Below, piece by piece: positions 5,056 through 11,809 of a stretch of 15,553 bases of DNA (the stretch's first letter is position 1; every line of letters begins with the position of its first letter). The stretch is from Gemmatimonadota bacterium (GTDB lineage: Bacteria; Gemmatimonadota; Gemmatimonadetes; Gemmatimonadales; GWC2-71-9): positions 1 to 15,553 of the forward strand of contig JANYAG010000256.1 of the NCBI GenBank assembly GCA_025361465.1, given 5' to 3'. Under the pieces are notes generated by a model. The model did not search any database, was not told the DNA's origin, and saw only the letters and a program-made list of their open reading frames with translations. The position numbers and the translations under genes were made by a program.

Positions 5056-6765
5056 CTAGGCGACCCGAGCCAGCGCCTCCCGCAGGACGGCCATTTCCTC
5101 CTCGACCAGCCCGACGAGCTCACCCAGCAGCCCGACCCCGAAGGAGAATTCGATCCCCGCCTCCCGGTACAGGTCGGGCAGCGGCCGGGTCGCCCCGAGT
5201 GCCAGGAAACGCCGATACGCGGCGACCGCCTCCCGGGGATCGCGCCGGGCATTCCGCCAGACCTGGAGGGCCCCGATCTGCGCGATCGCGTACTCGATGT
5301 AGTAGAACGGGTAGAGGAAGATGTGCAGCTGGCGATACCAGCGCGAGACACGCTCCGGTTCCAGGCCGCCCCAGTCCACTCCCGGCTCAAAGCGCTCACG
5401 GAGCGCCAGCCAGGCCGAGTCCCGGGCCGCCGCATCTGCGCCGTCCGACGAGGTGTAGACCCATGACTGGAAGGCATCGACCGAGGCGATGTGGGCCAGC
5501 GAAAGCAGGACGTCCTCGAGGTGTTCCAGTTGGGCCGACAGCGCATCCGCCTCGGCGTAGTATCCCGTGGGCTGGGCGAGATACGGTGCCGCAAGCAGCT
5601 CCATCGACATCGACGCGAGTTCGGCCGACTCGGCGCCCGGATTTCGCTGCCAGATGAACGGTCGTGGGGCGGATGCGAACGCATGAAAGCAATGCCCCGC
5701 TTCGTGCAGCAGCGTGGTGACATCTTCCGCCACGCCGGCAGCATTCATGAACACGAACGGCCTGCCCCGCGCGTGCAGGGTGTCACAGTAGCCGCCAGGC
5801 GCCTTCCCCGGGCGCGACTCGAGGTCGAGCAGGGCTTCGCGCATCATGGTGCGGAACTCATTGCCGAGCACGGGGTCGACCGCCGTGAAGATCCTTGCCG
5901 CGGTTTCCTGCAGTTCAGCCACGTTGCGATAGGGCACCGGTGACGATTCGCGCCAGGCGTCCACCGCGAGATCCCAGGGTCGCAACGTGGCGAGGCCGAG
6001 CCGGGTGCGGCGCACTTCGGCGGTGCGAGCGACTGCCGGCACCACGGTCGTGGCGATCGAATCGTGCAGCCGCTGACAGTCGGCCGGAGTGTAATCGAAG
6101 CGGCATTTCGCCACGAAGGTAAAATCCCGGAAATCGGTGAAGCCGGCGTTTCTTGCCATCGCCTGCCGCAACTCCACCATCCGATCAAAGGTGCTCGCGA
6201 GCTCGTCGCGGGCGGCCACATACGGGCCGGTCGCCGCACGCCATGCTGCTTCGCGCACCGCCCGGTCCCGGCTCTTGAGGAAGGGCGACAGGCGCGGCAG
6301 CGGCACGGCTTCCCCGCCCCAATCGGCCGTCATGGTCCCGGTCACCTGCTGATACTTGGCCGCCAGTCCCTCGGCCTCGGACACCAGCGGAACGTTTGCC
6401 TCGCGGAAGATCTCGATCGCTGTTCGGAACCGGCGCAGCGTGGTCTGCAAGTCATCGCGATCGCTCCCGATGGCAACGAATCGCTTCGCCAGCGCCACCT
6501 CAGCTTCTTCCAGTTGCGGCAGCACCTCGGTCGAGAAGCGGAGGTGGGCAGTTTCCTTTGCCTTGTCCGCGGTATCGGCGGTATAGGCGATCATCGCCAG
6601 GGAGGCGGCTTCGGTCACCAGCTCGTCCAGTCGAGACCAGCGTGCCAGCCAGCCGGGCAGGCTGGCGGCGTCGAGGGGCTCCTCGTCGAGGGCCCGATAG
6701 TACGGGGCCAGCGATTCCCACGTCGCGTCGGCAAATCCGGCGCTGGTTTCAGGCAATCCGATCAT
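5056..6765 (-). CDS. pepF: M3 family oligoendopeptidase F
   Basis: Oligoendopeptidases of the M3 (thimet/PepF) family are cytoplasmic zinc peptidases that cleave short peptides, recycling products of protein or peptide degradation. The 569-residue protein is of usual length. It has a helical N-terminal part with the oligopeptidase-F-like region around 80-140, and the catalytic part centres on LLHEAGHCFHAF with zinc ligands H354 and H358 and catalytic E355. The third ligand is probably E382 in the following ESAELASMSMELL segment. Downstream, RQLHIFLYPFYYIEYAIAQIGA is the typical Tyr-rich substrate region. No signal peptide is seen. ATG 6765 is 33 nt after the MFS stop codon and has only a weak GGGG ribosome site, so it is probably translated from the transporter operon message. 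The family is certain; pepF is used in the broad sense. Confidence 0.94.
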   Translation of the reverse strand: MIGLPETSAGFADATWESLAPYYRALDEEPLDAASLPGWLARWSRLDELVTEAASLAMIAYTADTADKAKETAHLRFSTEVLPQLEEAEVALAKRFVAIGSDRDDLQTTLRRFRTAIEIFREANVPLVSEAEGLAAKYQQVTGTMTADWGGEAVPLPRLSPFLKSRDRAVREAAWRAATGPYVAARDELASTFDRMVELRQAMARNAGFTDFRDFTFVAKCRFDYTPADCQRLHDSIATTVVPAVARTAEVRRTRLGLATLRPWDLAVDAWRESSPVPYRNVAELQETAARIFTAVDPVLGNEFRTMMREALLDLESRPGKAPGGYCDTLHARGRPFVFMNAAGVAEDVTTLLHEAGHCFHAFASAPRPFIWQRNPGAESAELASMSMELLAAPYLAQPTGYYAEADALSAQLEHLEDVLLSLAHIASVDAFQSWVYTSSDGADAAARDSAWLALRERFEPGVDWGGLEPERVSRWYRQLHIFLYPFYYIEYAIAQIGALQVWRNARRDPREAVAAYRRFLALGATRPLPDLYREAGIEFSFGVGLLGELVGLVEEEMAVLREALARVA

Positions 6766-6798
6766 CAGGCCCCGGGACGGGTTGAGTTCACAGGTGCA

Positions 6799-8025
6799 TC
6801 AGGTGACGGCATGTTCGGCGGAAGCTACTGGCCGGATGTGCCGGAACGCCACCCACGCCACCATCAACACGATGATGCCGCCAATGGTGAAGGGCGCACT
6901 GATCCCGATCCGCTGAAAGGCGATTCCGCCCAGGATCGGGGCCGCGACGCGGGCGACCCCGGCAAAGGTCTGGGCGACGCCCATCGTCGTCCCGAGCTCG
7001 CCTGGATCGGTCGAGTGGGAGAGCAGCGACGTGGTGGCCGGGAAGAGCAGCGCAGTACCGATCGGCACGAACGGAATGATGATGACCATCATCCAGATCG
7101 ATGTCGCGAGCGGGTACATCAGCATCCCCGCCGCGAGGAGCAGGGTCCCCAGCCGCATCGTTCCCACTTCACCGAATCGGTTGACCACGGGCCCGAGGAA
7201 GAAGAGACGCACCACGAACGAGAGCAGGCCGTAGTACACGAAGTACCATCCGATCGTCTTCTCGTTGATCCCGAAGCGGGCGCCAAGCCAGAGCGCGAGC
7301 ATCCCGGTGAGGAGGGAGAAGGCAAACATCCCAATCCCGTAGATCCAGATGAGTCGCTCGCGAGGGCCGAACGGATGCGCCACGACCTCGTAGGCGGCGT
7401 GCCACAACGGCCGCCGTTGCGGAGGGGCGGCCGCACGCTGTGCCGCGGTGCGGGTTTCCGGCAGCCAGCGCCACGCCGCGATCACGTTCATGAAGCAGAG
7501 GCCGGCGGCGAAGTACCCCGGCGCGGCGCGGCCGAGATGGGCCGCCAGCGAACCGATGGCTGGCCCGATCGAGATCCCGGCATTCGTCGCGGCGGAAAGC
7601 CAGCCGAGGGCGCGCGCACGGTCCTCCTTGGCGACCGTATCCGACACATAGGCCTGCGCGACGCCGGTCGTGCCGCCACCGGCACCCTGCACGATCCGGG
7701 AGAGAAACAGCACCCAGAGTGAAGTGGCCAATCCAAAGACCAGGAAGGCCAGTGCCGAGGCCATCAGGCCGATCAGCAGCGCTGGCCGGCGTCCGTAACG
7801 GTCGGACACCCGACCCCAGATCGGCGCGGCAACGAGTTGCGCGATCGAGAAGGACGCCAGGAGCACGCCGACCATCTCCGGCGAGGCGCTGAGCTTCTGC
7901 GCATAGAACGGCAGCAGCGGCAGCACCATCGCAAATCCCATCATGTCAACGAAGTTGAGTCCGATCAGGACACCGAGTTGGCGGAACTGGTGCCGCTTCG
8001 TGGTGGTGCTCGTGGCCGCCCTCAT
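6799..8025 (-). CDS. MFS transporter, drug:H+ antiporter (DHA1, TetA-like) type
   Basis: The 408-residue protein is a 12-helix major facilitator. Its first helix reads GLNFVDMMGFAMVLPLLPFYA (D27 in the TetA-like position), followed by motif A GRVSDRYGRRP at 71-81 in the helix 2-3 loop. An antiporter-type motif C (GISIGPAIGSL, 150-160) in helix 5 favours proton-coupled efflux over uptake. The two six-helix halves are joined by a basic, Ala/Pro-rich loop near 190-215. Its ATG overlaps the stop of the upstream ABC permease (ATGA), so it is translationally coupled to it. An efflux-type MFS attached to an uptake-type ABC operon is unusual and may mean both handle related compounds. The substrate cannot be told from sequence. 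Confidence 0.92.
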   Translation of the reverse strand: MRAATSTTTKRHQFRQLGVLIGLNFVDMMGFAMVLPLLPFYAQKLSASPEMVGVLLASFSIAQLVAAPIWGRVSDRYGRRPALLIGLMASALAFLVFGLATSLWVLFLSRIVQGAGGGTTGVAQAYVSDTVAKEDRARALGWLSAATNAGISIGPAIGSLAAHLGRAAPGYFAAGLCFMNVIAAWRWLPETRTAAQRAAAPPQRRPLWHAAYEVVAHPFGPRERLIWIYGIGMFAFSLLTGMLALWLGARFGINEKTIGWYFVYYGLLSFVVRLFFLGPVVNRFGEVGTMRLGTLLLAAGMLMYPLATSIWMMVIIIPFVPIGTALLFPATTSLLSHSTDPGELGTTMGVAQTFAGVARVAAPILGGIAFQRIGISAPFTIGGIIVLMVAWVAFRHIRPVASAEHAVT

Positions 8026-9665
8026 GCGGCCCGCGGGCTCCGCTCGGACAGCAGGAATGCCGCCGCGCTGAGCAGGGTCAGTACCACACCATAGGCGGCC
8101 GCGATGCCGATCTCCCCATCACGAATGGCACCGAGGATCTCCAGGGAGACCGGTCGGGTGTCATACGTGTAGAGAATCACTGAGGTCATGAAGTCTCCCA
8201 GACCGGTCACGAACGCCAAGGCGGCCGCCCCGGCCAGCACCGGGGCGAGCAGCGGCAGGGTGATCGTGGCAAAGTTGCGCCATGCTCCGGCACCGAGCGA
8301 GGCCGCCGCCTCGTCCAGCGAAGGATCAAGGGCCCGGATCGCCGCCACCAGCGACCGCCCGACCACCGGGAGGCCTCGCACAAGATACGCCAATGGCAGC
8401 AACCAGAGCGTGCCGATCAGGACGAATCGGCCGGCACCAGGCTGCAGCCGTGAGAACATCGTGGCTAACGCGATGGCATAGACGGTCCCCGGCACCGCCC
8501 ACGGCAACGCCAGGCCTCGCTCGAGCCAGCGCGAAACCCGCTGCCGCGGATCGCGGGCCACCACCGCCACCGCGAGTGCGAGTACCGCCGCCACGCCCGC
8601 CGCGAGCGCCGCCATCCAGAGCGAAGTTCCGAACGGGCGCCAGCGCGAGGGATCGGCCACGAGGGTGACGTAATTCTTCCCGGTCCACGCGGTGGGCAAC
8701 GCGGTGGAATTCCAGGCGCCGTTGGGCACCATGGAGACCAGGAAGAGCGACAGGTGCGGCAGCAGCAACCAGCCCGCCGCAATCCAGGCCGCCGCCGCAA
8801 ATCCCAGCCGCGAGAGCGCCGAACGCCTCTGGCGCGGCGCGGGGGCAATCCCCTTCCCAGCTCCGCGAGTTGCCGGGCCGCCGAGGCGTGAAGCGAGCTG
8901 AAGCGCGACGAGCGAAAGTGCCACCAGCGCGAGTGTTTCTACCATGGCGACCGCCACATCGCCGTTCAGCCGCGTGCTCACCAACTGCGTCGGCAAGACG
9001 CGGAAGCCCCCGCCAAACACGTACGGTGCCGAGAAAGAAGCGAGCGATGTCAGCGCCGTCAGGAGAGCCCCGTTGCCGATCGCCGGCCGCAGCAGCGGCA
9101 GCACCACGGTGCGGAATGCCCGGCCCCGCGATGCACCGAGCGATGTGGCCGCCTCGATCAGGGCCGGATCGAAGGAGGCGAGCGCCCCCCGGACCAGAAG
9201 GTAGGTATAGACGTACATCGTGGTCGCATGGATGAGCAGCACCGCGCCGGCGCCTTCGAAACGCCACGGCGGGGAATCCGACCCGGTGAGCGCCATCACC
9301 AGATGGGCCAGCAGCCCACTTTCGCCATAGAGGAAGAGATACGCCACGACGCCGACCAGCGGTGGCAGGACCGCGGGGAGGGCGAGCAGGACGCCCACCA
9401 CTCGACGACCCGGAAAATCCACCAGCCCGATCAGCAGGGCGAGCGGGACACCGATGCAGGCCCCCAGGACCACACTGGCGACGGCGAGCCAGACGGAATT
9501 CCAGGCGGCGAGTCGCTCGTTGGGCTCAGCCAGGAAGGCGCTGACCGCGCTCAGCGTCCAGGTTCCGTTCTCCCTCACGGCGTCGACGGCCACCAGCGCG
9601 AGCGGCTCGACCACCAGCCAGGCGAGGAGCAGCAGGAGCAGCAGGGGAACGCCGCGGCGCAACAT
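8022..9665 (-). CDS. ABC transporter permease, fused two-domain type (ferric iron/polyamine/thiamine-like)
   Basis: This 547-residue inner-membrane protein joins two binding-protein-dependent permease domains, as in FbpB/SfuB-like iron(III) and ThiP-like permeases. Each half has the ATPase-contacting EAA loop: EAATSLGASRGRAFRTVVLP at about 190-209 and EAAASLGAGAWRNFATITLP at about 460-480. There are about a dozen hydrophobic segments, the first at residues 8-28. I place the start at ATG 9665, which shares one base with the ATPase stop (TGATG). A GTG one codon earlier would overlap by four bases and add one Met. With the neighbouring lipoprotein and ATPase it forms a complete importer, the single fused permease replacing a heterodimer. 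Confidence 0.93.
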   Translation of the reverse strand: MLRRGVPLLLLLLLAWLVVEPLALVAVDAVRENGTWTLSAVSAFLAEPNERLAAWNSVWLAVASVVLGACIGVPLALLIGLVDFPGRRVVGVLLALPAVLPPLVGVVAYLFLYGESGLLAHLVMALTGSDSPPWRFEGAGAVLLIHATTMYVYTYLLVRGALASFDPALIEAATSLGASRGRAFRTVVLPLLRPAIGNGALLTALTSLASFSAPYVFGGGFRVLPTQLVSTRLNGDVAVAMVETLALVALSLVALQLASRLGGPATRGAGKGIAPAPRQRRSALSRLGFAAAAWIAAGWLLLPHLSLFLVSMVPNGAWNSTALPTAWTGKNYVTLVADPSRWRPFGTSLWMAALAAGVAAVLALAVAVVARDPRQRVSRWLERGLALPWAVPGTVYAIALATMFSRLQPGAGRFVLIGTLWLLPLAYLVRGLPVVGRSLVAAIRALDPSLDEAAASLGAGAWRNFATITLPLLAPVLAGAAALAFVTGLGDFMTSVILYTYDTRPVSLEILGAIRDGEIGIAAAYGVVLTLLSAAAFLLSERSPRAA

Positions 9666-10705
9666 CACCGGTCCACCGCGAAGGCATGTGCCCCAATACC
9701 TGTGGGTTCAAGGTGCACGGTTTCGCCCACCTGAGCGGCATCCGGCACCGCAGCGACCTCGATTTCACCGCCATCCGGCAGTGCCACGGCGAAGTAGGCC
9801 ATCGCCCCGGCGAATCGCCGCCGCACGACCTTGCCCGTTGATCCCACGGCGGCGAAACGCACCCCTTCGGGGCGCAGCAAGAGCTGGCAATCCCCGACCA
9901 ACGAGGCATCTCCGGTGGCGTGCCAGTCGATTTCTGCCGCGCGGACGATGACACCCTCGGAATACGGCGTGATCGCCTGCGCCGGAAGGCGCGAGGTTCT
10001 GCCCACGAATCCGGCGACGAAGGGAGTCGCCGGCGAGGCGTAGAGGACTTCCGGCGTGCCCACCTGCTCCAGGTTTCCGCGATGCAACACGGCGATCCGG
10101 TCGGCGAAGTCAAACGCCTCCTCCTGCTCGTGCGTCACCAGCACGGTGGTGATGCCAATGGCGTCCACGAGGTCCCGCAACTCGCGCCGCGTCCGCTCCC
10201 GCAGCGAGGGATCAAGATTCGACAGCGGCTCGTCGAGCAGGAGGACTTTCGGTCGCGGTGCGATGGCGCGAGCGAGCGCGACGCGCTGCTGCTGTCCGCC
10301 GGACAGGGCGGTCACCGCACGCGCCTCGTAGCCGGCGAGATCGACCAGGCGCAGAACCTCAGCAACGCGCGCCGCGGCCGACTTGGCGGCCAATCGCTCG
10401 TGCGCGAGGCCGTACGCCACGTTTTCACCGACGGTCAGGTGCGGGAAGAGCGCGTAATGCTGGAAGACCATGCCGCAGCGGCGCTCCAGGGCGCTGCGCC
10501 GCGTCACATCCTGACCGCCGATGGCGATCGCTCCGGCATCCGCCGTCTCGAACCCGGCGATCAACCGGAGCAGCGTCGTCTTGCCGCTGCCCGACGGCCC
10601 GAGTAGCGCCACGACCTCGCCGTCGGCCACCTCGAGGGAGACGTTGTGCACCACGGCGGTTGTGCCGAACTGCTTGCGGATGGTGCTGAGCGAGACCGAA
10701 CTCAC
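9665..10705 (-). CDS. ABC transporter ATP-binding protein (ferric iron/polyamine type)
   Basis: The 346-residue cytoplasmic ATPase powers the adjacent fused permease. It has Walker A GPSGSGKTT (36-44), a Q-loop within CGMVFQHYALFPHLTVGENVAYGL (about 78-100), the signature LSGGQQQRVALARA (135-148), Walker B VLLLDEP (154-160), a D-loop SNLDPSLRER and the switch His192 (VTHEQEEA). The FPHLTV segment and a C-terminal extension of about 110 residues with LLRPEGVRF resemble the TOBE-type domains of the FbpC/PotA/MalK group. I chose GTG 10705, which overlaps the lipoprotein stop (GTGA) and gives MSSVSLSTIRKQFG. The frame is open for 42 more codons upstream, but that stretch lies inside the preceding gene and is not ABC-like. 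Confidence 0.93.
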   Translation of the reverse strand: MSSVSLSTIRKQFGTTAVVHNVSLEVADGEVVALLGPSGSGKTTLLRLIAGFETADAGAIAIGGQDVTRRSALERRCGMVFQHYALFPHLTVGENVAYGLAHERLAAKSAAARVAEVLRLVDLAGYEARAVTALSGGQQQRVALARAIAPRPKVLLLDEPLSNLDPSLRERTRRELRDLVDAIGITTVLVTHEQEEAFDFADRIAVLHRGNLEQVGTPEVLYASPATPFVAGFVGRTSRLPAQAITPYSEGVIVRAAEIDWHATGDASLVGDCQLLLRPEGVRFAAVGSTGKVVRRRFAGAMAYFAVALPDGGEIEVAAVPDAAQVGETVHLEPTGIGAHAFAVDR

Positions 10706-11766
10706 GAGCGCGCCTTCCCGGAACCACGGACCCGCTGGTCCCAGTAGCGCATCCACGCGCTGCCGTCCCGGGCCAGTCGCTGCCAGTCCATCGGAGCGGT
10801 CACCATCCTTCGTTCGACATCGGCAACCCACGCCGGGACGCGGTCGAGCGGCAGGTCGCGCCGGGCCGGGAGCCGCCAGTTCTTTTCCGCGGTGAGAATC
10901 TGGGCATCCATCCCCCCGACAAACTCGATGAACCGTTCGGCCGCGCGCCGATGCTTGCTGCCCTTGACGATGCCGATCGCGTCCTGGATCACGACAGTTC
11001 CACTGCTCGGAAACGTGTATCCAAACGGCATGCCCTGCTTCTGCCAGATGAGCATGTCCGGCAGATCCCAGAGAGTCACAACCCCTTCACCGCGGGCCAT
11101 CTTCTGGCCCAGGATCGCCGGATTGAGCGAATAGCTCCGGGTTTGCCCGTCGAGTCGCCGGAGCCACGCCATGCCTTGCGCGGTATCGCCCGTGGCCCGG
11201 AGCGACCGCACGATGATCAACCCCAAGATGGCCCGCATGGTTCCGCTGGCCATCGGATCGCGGATCAGGATCTTGTCCCGCCACTGCGGCAGGAGGACAT
11301 CATCCCAGTCCTTCGGGGCATCGGCCGCCTTCACCAGATCGGAGTTGTAGGCAATCACCGCTGGCGTCCGATAGACCGGCCAGTACAGGTCATTCGGGCC
11401 GACCCCGGCGGAGTCGACACTCTGCCACCAACTCGGACGATACGGCTCGAGGACGCCTTCACTGACGCCGCGATCGTAGATCGGCGTGGGTCCGCCGAAC
11501 CAGACGTCGGCCACCGGGTTCGGCTTCTCGAAGCGCAGGCGGTCGAGGATGTCCTGGCTCCCCATGTCGAGCCAGCGCACATCGATATCCGGGTTCGCGG
11601 CCTCGAAGGTACGCTCGAGCAGCGTCAGTTGTTCCCGGCCATGCGGCGAATAGACGGTAAGCGGCTCACGATGGTCGTTGGAGCACGCCATCATCACCAA
11701 CAACATTGTCATTCTGAGCGATGCAACGGAGACGCGTGATCGCGAGGCGCAGAACGCTGGTGCCAT
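10702..11766 (-). CDS. ABC transporter solute-binding lipoprotein (family 1, iron(III)/phosphonate/polyamine-like)
   Basis: This is the extracytoplasmic receptor for the ABC importer encoded just downstream. With ATG 11766 the product is 354 residues, with a short hydrophobic stretch and Cys28 in an MMAC lipobox. The mature part begins LTVYSPHGREQLTLLERTFEAANPDIDVRW, and the hinge-lobe segments ADVWFGGPT, LYWPVYRTPAVIAYNSDL and KILIRDPMASGT are typical of the FbpA/AfuA-like branch. The paired C-terminal tyrosines of classical ferric-binding proteins are not evident, so iron is only one candidate; 2-aminoethylphosphonate, thiamine and polyamines are others. Starts at 11712 or 11706 would leave a very short signal (10 or 8 residues before Cys). 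Codons 1-20 lie within the repeat element at 11708-11803, so the signal peptide's n-region seems to be recruited from a repeat. The frame is open further upstream but overlaps the PIG-L gene. Confidence 0.85.
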   Translation of the reverse strand: MAPAFCASRSRVSVASLRMTMLLVMMACSNDHREPLTVYSPHGREQLTLLERTFEAANPDIDVRWLDMGSQDILDRLRFEKPNPVADVWFGGPTPIYDRGVSEGVLEPYRPSWWQSVDSAGVGPNDLYWPVYRTPAVIAYNSDLVKAADAPKDWDDVLLPQWRDKILIRDPMASGTMRAILGLIIVRSLRATGDTAQGMAWLRRLDGQTRSYSLNPAILGQKMARGEGVVTLWDLPDMLIWQKQGMPFGYTFPSSGTVVIQDAIGIVKGSKHRRAAERFIEFVGGMDAQILTAEKNWRLPARRDLPLDRVPAWVADVERRMVTAPMDWQRLARDGSAWMRYWDQRVRGSGKARS

Positions 11767-11803
11767 CGTACCACGCAGACCCTTCGCGATGCGCTGGACG
11801 ACC
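11708..11803. repeat. Palindromic dispersed-type repeat between PIG-L gene and solute-binding protein gene
   Basis: The left end reads GTCATTCTGAGCGATGC (11708-11724). The right end, on the opposite strand, reads GTCGTCCAGCGCATCGC (11803-11787). These are imperfect terminal inverted repeats sharing GTC-T-C--AGCG and AT-GC. From memory, the ends resemble intergenic palindromic elements of the 'GTCATYCTGAGCGAAGCGAAGGATC' kind seen in many environmental genomes; I could not search for copies. The element fills nearly all of the gap between the two genes and overlaps the first 20 codons of the lipoprotein. Confidence 0.5.
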
Positions 11804-11809
11804 ACGTCC

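Noticed and set aside
6064..7722. 552-codon open frame on the plus strand opposite pepF and the MFS gene
   Set aside because: Its translation is rich in Arg, Gly, His and Asp with no recognisable domain. It lies antisense to two clearly identified proteins and spans their boundary. Long antisense frames are expected at this GC content.
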